Origin: Undaria pinnatifida
Lineage: Eukaryota > Sar > Phaeophyceae > Laminariales > Alariaceae
Assembly (NCBI GenBank): GCA_012845835.1
Contig: JABAKD010000015.1
Coordinates: 2,020,609 to 2,084,608 of the forward strand
Length of the DNA stretch: 64,000 nucleotides
Reading direction: 5' to 3'
Shown: positions 9,401 through 20,400 of the stretch, piece after piece
Layout: every line of letters begins with the position of its first letter
How positions within the stretch are numbered: the stretch's first letter is position 1
The notes under the pieces: model-generated
What the model saw: the letters and a program-made list of their open reading frames with translations, nothing else
The model's database searches: none
Told to the model about the DNA's origin: nothing
Position numbers and translations under genes: made by a program

Positions 9401-12356
9401 CCAGTTTCTTCTCTATTATGGCGAATATTATCCCTCTGCTGAGATACGACCTCGAAAGGCCTGTAATTATCCGAGTTGAGATAATTTGGATGGGTTTCGT
9501 ATGATAGGGTTGGCGTTTTATATTCGGGATAGTCAGGACTGCGAAGGCTAAGAAAGTGAGTACTCTCCGAGGACCTGCTCAATTGGCAGATCTGCAGGGG
9601 ACACTCTGTGTCCCGCCCAATACTCTTACACCTCGCGGTTACGTGCCATGTGGGTGTAGGTTATGTGGGGAAAACTGTTTTTTTTTCAGGTATTTGGCAT
9701 TAACTTTTTACTACACTGCTGTGGCATATTTTGCATTAATTATCAAAATTAGCTGGAAATGGGTACGATATTTCGTTATTTTTATTGGATAGCTTGTGTG
9801 TAACGAGTTCCGCACGTCACGGAGAAAGAGCATTTTTGCTGAAGCAGCAGCATTAGTGGCGTTGAAGCAAAATAAAGCAGCGGTAAGGCCATCAACTGGT
9901 TATACTGTTCGCACAAAATAACATGTTAGTCCATCCGGTTCGCTCGCGTGTCGAGTACTACTGCATCCCGAGTACTTACTGTTTTTTAGCGCGATAACTC
10001 GGCAGACCCACCGTCCGCAGTTCAAAATACTTTTACCGCTCTTTGGATACTTTTGCAAGAATTTTTTCCCCTTATCATAGCAGGGACATCGACGGACGGC
10101 AGCGTACAGACACCTCGGCGAACACCGAAACATGCTCCCAAACTTTTGACGTGCGAGTGAGGTGTTGCTATCTGCGTAGAGAACACGCAGCAGACAATAA
10201 TCAGTCAGCCTGCTGGCTACGGATGCTTGACTGAGTCGAAATAGCAAGTGAAACGCACGCTCGACCCGCCCCTTCGTGGCCAGATAGTGGCTAGACAAGA
10301 AGGTCACTCGGCGTGGGCTCGGATTCTGCGTAATCCTGGCTACTTCGAATCCTGTCCTACCTGAAGCATGGGTGCTGGGCATGTGAAGAGCCTTTCTATG
10401 TTTCGCGTTTTTCCGAAATTTCTTTTATCTTGAAGGTAGTGTGGTAGCGGCTATCTCTCTCACTTCGTCTACCTTTTGATTCTGACTCCATCCGAAATCC
10501 ATTTTTTTTCTTCATTTTTTTTTGTTATTTTTTATCTTGAAGGTAGTCAGTATTTTTTGTCTTGAATTTAGTATGGTAATTTTAATTGCAATTTATTCTG
10601 AGAGCGACCCCGGGCGGGAAATGGGGTGGTGCTGTAAAGTATGGTATGGTCCGTATGGTATTGTGAAGGTGTCGTGGTGCCGGAAGGTGGGAGGGAAAGG
10701 ACGCAGGGGTATCAGCTTCGCTTGGAGACAGCACCGGTTCTTCTTTATAGATTTCTCATTGTTGGCGTTGAGCTATGAGAAGCTCGAGAAGACAGGAAAG
10801 TAGAAGGAGGAAGAGGAAGAGGAGGAGAAGGAGTGAGAGCACGGGGGTGGGGTGAAGCTCACAGAGTTCGCTTCACCCCAGCATTGCTGCTGTGCTTTCT
10901 TCTGGACCTTTACGTGTGGAACGTACAAGGAACGTTCTCCTGGACCTTCTATGTTCCCATGAGCGCTTAACGAGCTTACTTCTATCTATCTTGTCCAGAG
11001 GAGGAACGTTACATTTCCGAGAACGCTCTTGTGGTATAAGCTAGCTAGATTCTACGGGTCATCCGCTCCACTTAGAATATTCCGTTCATGAGAATCTTCT
11101 TGTGGCCAATAGACCATGACTCTGCGGACTACCTTACCGAATCTATTGCCAGATATACTGACACTCTATTACATTAGCCCACCCTGAATAGTCGTAGATG
11201 CAGATCACCTGCCCATCAAAGGATGCCAACAAAACATCCAGAATTGGAAAGGGGATCGAAGACGCGGCTATTCGAAACAAACGAAATTGAGGCTATAGAT
11301 TCTCCCACACCTCGTAATAATGAGGCTTAAACGCCTCATTGCAAGATATACAACCCTATGATGGAGCTCACAACCGTGAGAGCTCGAGAAAGGGTATGTA
11401 CCTACGGTATACCAGTAGCAATCGGCCTACGAAAGCACGAAGGGCGCGGCTACTGAGCGCAAGGATGCGAAGGGGCCAAAGAAGAAGGTATAGACTATGC
11501 GGTGGCTTGTGTGGTACGGTAACTGAAATGGTATACTTGTGTACGCAAGGAGGGTGATATGTTACGTTACGGTAGACGTACGGGTATGGGATGATCAGCA
11601 TGATATGGTCTGGTATGGTATATGGTATACGGTACGGCATGGCATGGTGCATATGTGACATAATATAAGTGGCCTACCATGGGTCTGGTATGGTATGGTA
11701 TATCATCGGTACACGTAACGAACTAATACATCGATAATCGGCACAAAAATCCCAAAAACATAAGGGATGCGGACAGACGGACAGACGAACAGACAGTCAG
11801 GCGGACATGGGCTTGCATTTACCAAGAAAGAGCCAAGTAAGAAACTCAGTTTCACAAACTGAGATAAGGATTTAGTGTAGGCGTCACAACCATATAGATT
11901 AAAGTCAACCATACAGGTTTTAGTCAACCATACAGGTTTTAGTATAGGCGTCACAAGGCATGACAAGCCGATTCGACCACTCTTAACCCCTTTTCTACTG
12001 CAACAATTCACCATTTTCATACTCAATCCAAATAGGTTGTCCCGCAAAACATGGGGGCAGTTCTAAAATAGTTTTCTCTTACTATTGTGGACGCTGCTAA
12101 ACCTGGTGCCCTACTGTATTCCGATTTACCACTGCTCCTATTTTCAGGGCAGCCGTTTCGAGACGTGGAGTGGACAAGTCGACGCCAGCCCAAGGTCGTG
12201 TGCACCCCGAGCATCAAGGGAGCCGCCACCTCGCTTCGACCGTGGACGCGAAGAAAAATCGGCATGGGGATCGAATTCGGGGTTATCCCAGTAATTGTGG
12301 CCGCCACGAGCCTACTGCTGGCGTTGTGGTCAAATTGGAAAAACAGCTTGTTTTGA
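6404..12356 (+). CDS. Frizzled-like cysteine-rich domain protein with C-terminal membrane segment (5' incomplete)
   Basis: Three exons chain with matching phases: 6404-6509 (entry phase 1), 8891-9075 and 12148-12356 (TGA). Acceptors are TGCCCAG, ATAATGCAG and TTTTCAG; donors are GTTATA (weak) and GTACTA. The first two exons encode the second half of a Frizzled-type CRD: CQKAFKAYMCYINFPRC at the first junction, then CRSACENLMVAC, then MWRCGES. Conserved cysteines and the WRC motif are spaced as in such domains. An acidic linker (EAEEPDTDENGDP) follows. The last exon adds a basic stretch (RPWTRRK) and one hydrophobic segment, FGVIPVIVAATSLLLALW, six residues from the end. This suggests a membrane-anchored surface protein with a short tail, possibly a receptor, though ligand and role are unknown. 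The signal peptide and first CRD cysteines must lie in unseen exons upstream. Relic exon copies lie in intron 1. Confidence 0.75.
6825..6905 (-). repeat. Family C2 end fragment beside a G-rich run
   Basis: The plus strand shows a G-rich run at 6825-6852, then TTTACTCATTGTCATGCATG and CGTGGTC-TAGACCCTC. This is the antisense of the family C2 terminus (CATGCATGACAATGAGTAAA followed by C). Only the last ~70 bases of the unit are recognisable. Confidence 0.5.
7145..7412 (+). mobile_element. MITE with AACACGCGTGCTACGATAGAGGT terminal repeats, in CRD intron
   Basis: The left terminus ACACGCGTGCTACGATAG at 7146 onward and the reverse complement of 7390-7412 (ACACGCGTGCAACGATAG) agree at all but one position over about 23 bases. 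The interior is the inverse of the element at 4640-4896, about 80% alike by eye, and includes CCATGGCCTAGGTACACGA. There is no ORF and no clear target duplication. Similar termini occur at about 43897 and about 46445, and singly near 31640. Confidence 0.8.
7690..7760 (+). pseudogene. Relic copy A of CRD exon 2
   Basis: It keeps the acceptor (TAATACAG), GTGTGAAAGAGTGCGGAAAG in place of the exon start, and GGGCGCGTGCGAAAACCTCATG, encoding SGACENLMRA beside the real RSACENLMVA. The reading frame is broken between the acceptor and this motif, and no donor is evident. Confidence 0.55.
7858..8090 (+). repeat. Dispersed repeat R2, copy 1
   Basis: CTGTAAACTCGTCTAGGCT, GGTTACTTGCGCGGTGGCT, TTTAATTTTCGAGACC, ATAGGAACG and CCACATCCCGAAGG occur in the same order at 48895-49235. 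There an (AAC)n-type repeat interrupts them. The open frame 7910-8134 is a by-product of this repeat, so I do not call it a gene. Confidence 0.5.
8425..8500 (+). pseudogene. Relic copy B of CRD exon 2
   Basis: CGTGATGATTAGCGGTAAGAGCC and CACTTGTAGGAGCGCATGC align with the start of exon 8891-9075 and encode SLVTCRSAC, identical there to the real exon. A small insertion near the start (GATTAGC for GATAGC) breaks the phase, and the part after the second cysteine has diverged. Confidence 0.55.
8694..8802 (+). other. Intact alternative copy C of CRD exon 2
   Basis: It has a usable acceptor (CACACCAG), the same phase entry as exon 8891-9075, and an uninterrupted frame: CYDSDKSLVVCRGACENIVVVC then SVLSHEHSHNHEQ. 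It ends at a good donor, CAA|GTAAGA. The first 25 codons match the real exon closely. The WRC and acidic linker regions are replaced by a His/Glu-rich stretch. Exit phase is 0 instead of 1, so splicing to 12148 would shift that exon into a frame that ends at 12294 without the hydrophobic segment. It may be an alternative exon or simply a decaying duplicate. Confidence 0.45.
9076..12147 (+). other. Intron 2 of the CRD gene
   Basis: About 3.07 kb with no supported gene. At 9155-9245 a frame encoding RFAGYFNYGDRYFVYQANV looks protein-like, but no AG acceptor lies in the preceding 80 bases, so it is not added as an exon. A reverse frame of 160 codons (9900-10382) has no recognised motif. The stretch 11560-11700 is rich in GGTATGGTAT steps, and 11885-11945 has a short duplicated unit (AACCATACAGGTTTTAGT). 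A purine-rich patch lies at 10795-10855. Confidence 0.6.
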
Positions 12357-13179
12357 CGGTCGTCACGTAGCGTAGGACGTCACGGGAACGGGCGCACTAT
12401 AGCATGGCGGTGAGGGGCAGGACGCGCCGGAGGGGGCGCAAGCTGCTAATAGTATTGAAATAGCACGATAGCGGTGCATGCCATTTTTGTTAGGCTTTTT
12501 CCACTCGAGGAGCGTCATACCTCGCCCAAACACTGACTTCGAGGGAAAATGAAGGTGTGAGGCGATGAACAATCCCACGGTCTTCGTACGTAGACATATA
12601 TTTAACGAATAATATCAAAAACCACAAAGCAATGGAAATTCAACTTGTTTGGGTAGCTCCCCAGTAGAGGAATCGCATCAAATCTTAAATAATTTGGCCA
12701 AAACGTGCTATATCCCTATCGTAACGCGTCGGGGCAGGGCACCCGTCGTCGGGTGGAACTCATGATGGGCACACATGGCTTCTCGAAAGCCGTACCTTCA
12801 CTACGCTTGGGGTGCATGTATGGCATGAAACACAAGGGGCTGGCTTCTTCGAAAGCTACACTTCAATAAGCTTGAGAAGCAGCGCACACACTAGACGACG
12901 CGTTGCCGACAAACCACCAGCTGATAAAAAACTTCCTGGCAAAATATCATGCGTTTTTTAGCAGAAGTGGCCATTAAAACATCCGCAGCAGAGCGCCCTC
13001 CTCCCCCCTCCGACCCTTCCCTCCACGAAAACAGCAAGATCGTCCACCTATCTCTATTGCACCCTCTTCACGTAATCTGCTCTGACACCCAGTACCACTG
13101 CAGTGACCGCACGGCCGAAAAAAATCCATACAGTGCGGGCATTTCAGCAGGATAACAGCTCAAGTTAAGTTTACTCCAC

Positions 13180-13893
13180 GTAGTGCCCGAAAACCTGCAA
13201 AAAATCTCGAGGTCACGCTTCTGAGAGGGTTTGCAATCGGTAGCGAATAGACAGTCCCCGCCGTCGCATCGACGGCCACTTGGCTAGTCTTAGTTGTTTC
13301 GTTAGCCGTCGATGCTTCACCAGCTAAAGCTTGCGCCAAGTGGTGTTCGAAAACCGGCAAATTCCTTCGGGATCGCGATTCTTTATCAAGGGCCTGGCGA
13401 CTTTGCTAGCGTTTGGTGTTTCATTAGCCCTTCGATAGCCAAAGCTTAAGCCACACGATGCTCGAAACCAGCAAACTCTCTTAGGGTCGCAATTTATGAG
13501 GGCTTGCCGTTGACATAAAATCAGCAAACCATGAACTTCTATATGCGGCGGCCTCGCTAGTCTTGGCTGTTTTGTTAGCTTTCCAAGACATAATCTACGT
13601 GGTGCTCAACACCGGCAAATGCTCTCGAGATGGTGCTTGTTAAGGGTTTGCCGCTGACATTGAATAGGCAACCTCCGCAGTCCCATCGACGGCGACTTCG
13701 ATAGCCTTAGTGGCTTCGCTAGCCTTCAAAAGTGTACGCTGCGCGGTGCTCGACACAGCAAATTTCTCTCGGGATCGCGATGTTCAGGAGCTTGTCGTCG
13801 ATATCGAATCGGCAAACCCCCTCCGTCTCATCGGCGCCGATTTCCTCGCCTGTTTCACACGCCTTGTCTGTTTCACAAGCCTCGACGGTTTCG
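13180..13893. repeat. Tandem repeat downstream of the TRMT2A stop codon
   Basis: Four to five diverged units of about 110-150 bp begin GTGGTGTTCGAAAACCGGC, CGATGCTCGAAACCAGC, GTGGTGCTCAACACCGGC and GCGGTGCTCGACACAGC. Each is followed by a CTCTCGGGATCGCGA-like word and a GCTTGCCGTTGACAT-like word, at about 13340, 13453, 13598 and 13741. Between them are TTCGCTAGCCTT-type words, also found in the coding repeat of the TRMT2A C-terminus (13894-14460). Confidence 0.65.
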
Positions 13894-14460
13894 CTAGCCT
13901 TGACTGCCTTCGCAAGCCTTCGTTACTTCGCTAGCTGTCGCTGGTTCGCTAGCCTCCGCTGATTCGCTAGCCTCCGCCTGTTCGATAGTCATGACTGGCT
14001 CGCTAGCCTTGGCTGTTTCACAATCCATGGCTGCATCGGCAGCCTGCGCTGGTTCACTAGCCTGCGCTGGTTCACTAGCCTGCGTTGCTTCGCTGTCCTT
14101 GGCGGCTGTTCCGCTATCCTCGGCGCTAGCCTGGCCTGCTTCGCTAGCCTTCGCCGGTTCTTGGCCTGCAGCAGGGGGGGGCAAACTCTGGTGCGCCCCT
14201 TCGCCAGCTCGAACGGCCGGTTCGCCAGCCTGAACTGCTTCGCTAGCTTTGACGTCTGCTCCGCTAGCCTTAGCGGATGCTTCACGAGCCCGAACTTGCT
14301 CACTAGCCTGGCATGCTTCGCCTTTCTTGGCCGCTTCCTGGTCTGCAGCAGAGGAGGGTGGACCCGACGAATGTGGTTTAGCCCCTTCTCCAGGTGGCAC
14401 CTCGGGTAACACTCCACCCGCTGCAGCCGCCTCTGCCGCCTTCGTTTTGGCCCGCTTCGC
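13894..14460 (-). repeat. Ala/Ser/Glu-rich repeat extension encoded by TRMT2A exon 16
   Basis: After the end of the catalytic domain (VMVFER) the last exon encodes about 190 residues of low complexity with repeated ASEPAQASEPA-type words. The DNA is a minisatellite of roughly 15-30-bp units around TTCGCTAGCCTGCGCTGG. Such a tail is not part of the conserved enzyme, whose family members end soon after this motif. It is predicted to be disordered. Confidence 0.75.
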
Positions 14461-17400
14461 GGCATAGGACGGCACCTCCGGTTCGGGCTCGATGCGCTCA
14501 AACACCATGACAAGCTCCATGTGCGGTGTGTGTGGGAACATGTCCACAGGGATGGCCTGCGGAACGGCAGGGTCAAACAGATCAGGAGTCGGCAGTTTAG
14601 TCACATCACTAGCATATCTTACACTAAAATTAGTATCAGATGTAATTCTCACTATGACAGAAACTCGCCCTGGTGGACATGTGAAACTATCGTCAACCCA
14701 ACCCAACCCCAACCCAACCCATTGTTGTTGGTGTCACCGAGGATGGCGAGGGTGGCGAAAAAAACTCGTATAAACTCGACTTTTCTTCGGTAAATATCAT
14801 TGGGAGATCCCAGGTCGTATTTAAGTCTAGGATGCCAACCGACAGCAGTTTGGGGTGGCGTTAGTTACACCTCAAGAACCTCCCACACTAAAACTACCGT
14901 AAGGATGAGAGTCGTCGCACATATTGGAGTTACCGCACAGGGTTGTGATAAAATACCAGGACCAAATGATGTCAGCCGACTTCCGCACAGGTATCGGAGC
15001 TATCGCACAGTGGCGCGTAAAAATACCAGACCCAAACGATTTGATTCGATTTTTGACCAGATATCGGAATATCGCACGTATCGGAGTTATCGCGCAGGGG
15101 TGAAAAAGACAAGAACATATTGATATAAAAACGATCGCACCCCTGCGCGACGACTTGCACCCTTACTACGGTAGTATAATAAGTCTAGCCCGCCGTCCGT
15201 CACAGGGGTAAACGGCAATCTCCTGATATATTTGGGTGGGAGTGGCGGCGAAGGGGAAGAGTGAGAGTGGTGACTCCTGTCCTCGAGGGTATGTTTCGCG
15301 ACAATTTCAACACGTTCAATCAAGCATTCCACCATGAAGTTGCTCGATGGTGCGAATCACACCAACCTCGCTTTGTATAAGGCACTACGAGAACTCTAAA
15401 TTGAAACGTTTGTGCCTGTTGTCCTGTAGTAGTCAGATGTGTTTCTGTGCTTGCTGATGGTGCCACGGCGAGGGAAAGAGTGGCGGTGGCTGCTCCAGCC
15501 CTTGAGGGTATTTGTTGTTTTTCGTAACAACGTTTAATCAGGTATTTCGCCGTGGAGGCCTTCGATAGGGCGACTCCTACCCACCCTCTCTGTATGGCGG
15601 CGCTCGCCGTCGCACCATCATCAATGCAGAGATACACCTGATTGTTAGAGGACAACACGCGCAAACGTTCCTGCTCACATTTTAATCATCCTACAGCAGC
15701 AGCCAACGGTCTCGCACCTTCACGGGACGGAATGGCACCCCCACCGTGTTGTTCGAAACAGGGCAGCACAGGATCAACGCGTCCGCTGGCAGCGATTTTG
15801 TGGGGTTGCACGACACGTACACCTGGATTCGAAAATCGAGCACGTCATCATTCGACATCGCAATTGAGAGGGAGGGGGGGGCTACTCGTTATCATGCACG
15901 GCCGTAGTTTTACAAAATTGACCGTTGCACTCATACGACGCCGGGACGGAGCCTGGATGAGAGGGCTAGGGTTTTCTTGCGAGACAGCGGGAATATAAAT
16001 GTGCCTGCGAAACGCGGAGAGTGGGGGTCTTCGAGTTGAAATGACTATATCGGGGGGTGGACGGCGGGGGGGGGGCGGGGGCGTTCGGCTCGACGTCTGC
16101 GGCAAATTTCCGTCCTGGGTTTAAGCCCTTTCGGCACGACACGTTTCTGCTTCTGACCACCAAACAAATGTCCCGAGGGTCACCAATGATGCGGTTAAGC
16201 AATCTCGAAACAGATCAATGCTACGGTAGGGGTTAACTGTACTTTTGGGGGCTTTTTTGGCAGCAGCTCGGGGTCACTCGCGCGAGTGATCTCCCGTCCC
16301 TCGTGGTCTTAGGTTTTCGTGAACTATTTCAAGTTTTCGATAAGAATCCCCAATTGAATGGTTGATTGCTCTGCGCCAAACAAGTCTCCTAACACAATTT
16401 TGTGAGCGAGGTATAGAGTCGTTCGTGCGAGTGGCTCAAACCCGGCGTCTTGATCAACAGCAGGCCGAGAACGCTGTTGTAGTTGCCGTTGTTGTGGCTG
16501 TTGCCGTGTCGGCGGGCAATCGATACATCACCAGATTAATCCATTAACTTTTAGATCAACTACTAATAGCAACTAGAGTATCCATTGCCCTGAAACGACC
16601 AGCTGCAGATGTATCGACCAATCCCTCATCAAATTCTTCATACCAGCCCAGAACTCCCTAACTAGAAGCAAATTCGAATCGATCAATAGCACATAAGACA
16701 GCCAATCAGCCAATCAACCAAAAACACACAACTCGCAGCATGACACACGGGCTCACGATAGCTTATGTCCTTTCAGGCAACACCCTCAATTAACCATTCG
16801 ACCACCCAACTAATCCGTGGACCAATCACAGTCCCACCACAAGTCCTCCCCTCACCAGTCTCTTGATAGCTTTCGTGCCCCGAAGTGACCTCAAGCATTT
16901 CGCATGAACGCCAGACCGTGGAGGGTCGAGCACAGCCGCAAACTTCAACTCGGGACGCAAAGGCTCCTGAGAAGCGTCGGCACAGGGGGGGGGGGGGGCG
17001 AGGGGGGGGGGCGTTTCGCACAAGCGGGAGGCGTTCGACACAAACAGGGGGCGTTGGGCACAAGTGGGAAGCATTAGACACGGGGGGCGTTAGACTTAAA
17101 GGGGAGGCGTTTGGCACAAGGGACAGGCGTTCAACACAAACAGGAGGCGTTTTACACAAGGCGGGGAGGGGCGTTTTGGTGCGGGCGGCGGGCGTTCGCC
17201 ACAAACGTGGGGAGTTTGACAAAAACAGGAGGCGCAAAAACGGACACGTTTGCAAGCGGTAGACCCGCTTTAAGTCCACCTCGGGACAGGGACAGGCCAT
17301 TACAGAGGTTTTAACTCCATGTCTGGTCTTATATTTCACTACTGTAATAAATAAAAACCATTCCATACTAATTCTAAGCTATAGGAACAAGCCCATTTAT

Positions 17401-20400
17401 CCGGTTTTACGCACCGGAAAATCTTAAACCGGATGGTCTTAAAGTGGGTCTAGCACCGTAACACAAGCGGGACGCGATTAACGCAAGCGCGACCCGGCTA
17501 ACACGAGCGGCAGAATATGTTTTACCTGGTTGGAATGGTTGGGGCAGATGGTCAGGACAGTGCATCATGTACCTCTCGAGCCGCTGTTTTATATTTTATA
17601 GCTTGGCACGAACGACGTTCCTCGCAGATATATACCAGGTACAAAATAGTGAGAGCAAGACCCGCCGCACGAAGGTATACGAAAGGCAACAGACCGCTTC
17701 TACCCTCCACCTCCCCCGTTCTCCCTCTCATTTACTTCTATCCTATATCATTTCCTACAAGCTTGCCGTGTTACTTCATCCCGAACGCGTTGACAGGTCA
17801 CACATGACCGGATAGTGCTGACATGCGGCTTTGCGGACAAATATTAACATAAGACCATGTATATATTAATCCTCTCTCCAGTGACAAGACAAAGAGTCTC
17901 GCAGAAAGAATAGTTACGTGGCGTATTAGGAAACAAATCATCAACAAGCGGAATTGCCCGTAATACATTTCCCACTACGATAAAGCCAACAGACTATTGG
18001 AACCCCCTAATATATTGAACTGCCATCAAATATGCGCCGTAATCCAGGCACAAACAACATGCTATCTACTAAAGCTTGCCTTTGGGGTGCTATCGGTCGT
18101 TGCGGTTGGCTCTGTTCCCTTCGCGGCGGCGGCCGCCGCCCTGCATTCTTTGTTGTGCTGATTGACGGCACATGCTATTTGACCTCCGACAACAGCCTCC
18201 GCCTGCTCAAGGGAGACGTCCGCATGATAAGCACATATGACATGCGATAAACCGTTGAAACCAGTCATCGGAATGTGCAAGTTTCGCGTCGAGGCTCAGA
18301 AGGAACAGTGTTATAAACAACAGTAGTGAATAGTATATGGGCTAGGCGCAGAAGCAAATCGAACTTGCATTAGAAACTTAAAAGGCTTCGGTCTCTCGTG
18401 GGTAGCGGCACCATCGGTCCGAACTGGTTCGTGCGCCAATGACTGATAGCATGGTTGGGCAGAGGTACATAGGCGGGTGCAATGTTAAACGGGCGACGGG
18501 CGCTGAGGCAGCACCGTCAACTCTTCGGAAACCCCGGCATGGCATACACAGAGACAACGAGCGAGGTCTCATCAACCGTCGAGTGTGAGCGCACATTAGT
18601 ACGAGCAGTATCGTGCTGTGCGCATTTATCAAAATCCCAGCCACCTTAAACCGGGTACTATTAATAATTTGATCATCTCCTAATTCAGCAGTTCTTCGTA
18701 CATCCTATGCGGTAATCGAAACTTGTTTCCCCTTCTCAACGGCTTGTCCAGCAGGTCGCTGACGGGAAAAAAACTCTTACGAGTTGAGCTGGGGAGTAAA
18801 ATACTTCAAATGATAAAATAACTAAAAATAAAAAGTTCAAAGGCCACATGGGGTAGCGAGTGAGAAACGTCTTTTCATTGTGTGCTTGTGTATTATAGGC
18901 AGAGGAGTAGAGGAGCCCCATGGAAACCTAAAAAATTGTCCAAACACGTTAGTGGACGCACGCCGCACTCCAAACAAAGCGAAGAGTAGTAGAAAACACA
19001 AGGTATCTTCCAAATCGACGACAGCGCGACCTCACACAGCGTGTGGAACGCCCGAGACTTATCGAAATAGACAATTCCTTCTACCGTACAGAACCAGGGC
19101 ATCTGTAGCATAACGCTCTCGCCTGCAAGGCGTTTGGGCAGCTTTCGCAGCGTGAAATCGAGCAAAAAAAAGGCGCATCCAACCAAAAAAAAAATGCGAC
19201 AGGCAACAAGCGATCAACACCACTGAAACAAATAGCGCACAAAATCAACTGTCCCACCTTCCCGCAAACGAACTCGCAGTTTTTTATGTTGTTCGCTTCG
19301 GCGTTGAGCTTTGCGTCCTCAATCGCGGGCAAGCACAGGTCCGCTCCAAACACCTGTCACGCGCCAAAAATGCCCCACATGAAGCCATTGGGACAAAGCG
19401 CATGACGTATAAAAACACAAACGAGATTTTCGGCCACGAAAAAATATAAAACGTCCCCCCACGACCAGTGTCCATGCCGCTGCCGTAGCTACGTGCGACC
19501 AACGCTGCGGTGTTCGAGTGGTCTATTCATGACTGCTTGAAGTCGGCGACATTAACGTCTCACCGCCCAAAGCGTTCAACGTAAAAACGAAGAAAAAAAC
19601 GACAACGAACGGTCACGTTACTACTGCAGCTTCGTGCGACTAGCGCTACGCGCGGCGCTTGAGTGATCTGTGATCGTTTCTTGCAGTCGGCTGGTGGCCT
19701 CTGGACGCAAAGAATGGGATTTTAAAGGAGGACAGCCAGGATAACCGACCCGTTTACTTCTCATTCGTGTTACGCATTATCTTCTCCTGAATTCCGTTTT
19801 TTCGAACAATATGTACAGTAAGGGACGAGGTACTGCACAAATTACAATACACTCATGATACCACACACCAAGATGCAACACCGGTCGCTCGCCACACAGA
19901 AATGCTGCGGCAAAAATCGTAGTTCGACGCTAAGAACGAACGGCGAAGGAAAACGACACCAGCGCTATTGTTACATGATACCGCGTACACAACAAAAACG
20001 ATGCAACGAACCCCCCCGGGACGTGACGGCAGCATCTCGCACAGCGAGGCTGCTTCAAGGCGCCCACCAAGACACAGCCCTATTGGCAGCCCTATCGGCA
20101 GCCCTTTCGGGCTATCTAAGCCCCGAACTCGAAAAGCAAACAACCAAAATCAATTCAACGGAAGATTAGTCCTGTTTAACGCGGACTCAGCCCCCCTATT
20201 TATAACCCGTTTACGGTGCAATCAATATCCGACAAAAACAAAAAACATTGTAACCAAAAACGTGGATGCAGCTCTATGGGGGATAAAGGAACACTTACTC
20301 GCTTAGCCCCACCCGCCGCCGCAGCGCATATGCCGATCGTTCCCGCGCCGCAGCAGACATCCAGGACCACCACATCATCGCCGAGGTCCAGGTTCTGAGT

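Noticed and set aside
9900-10382. 160-codon minus-strand open frame
   Set aside because: No motif, splice context or composition that suggests a protein; it lies in an intron of the CRD gene and is probably chance.
13989-14576. 195-codon frame overlapping the TRMT2A last exon
   Set aside because: Shifted frame of the same Ala/Ser minisatellite; the conserved VDMFPHTPH motif is in the other frame.
16773-17366. 197-codon minus-strand frame rich in Pro, Ser and Val
   Set aside because: Created by the GGCGTT-CACAA minisatellite; only 16856-16966, in a different frame, is real coding sequence.
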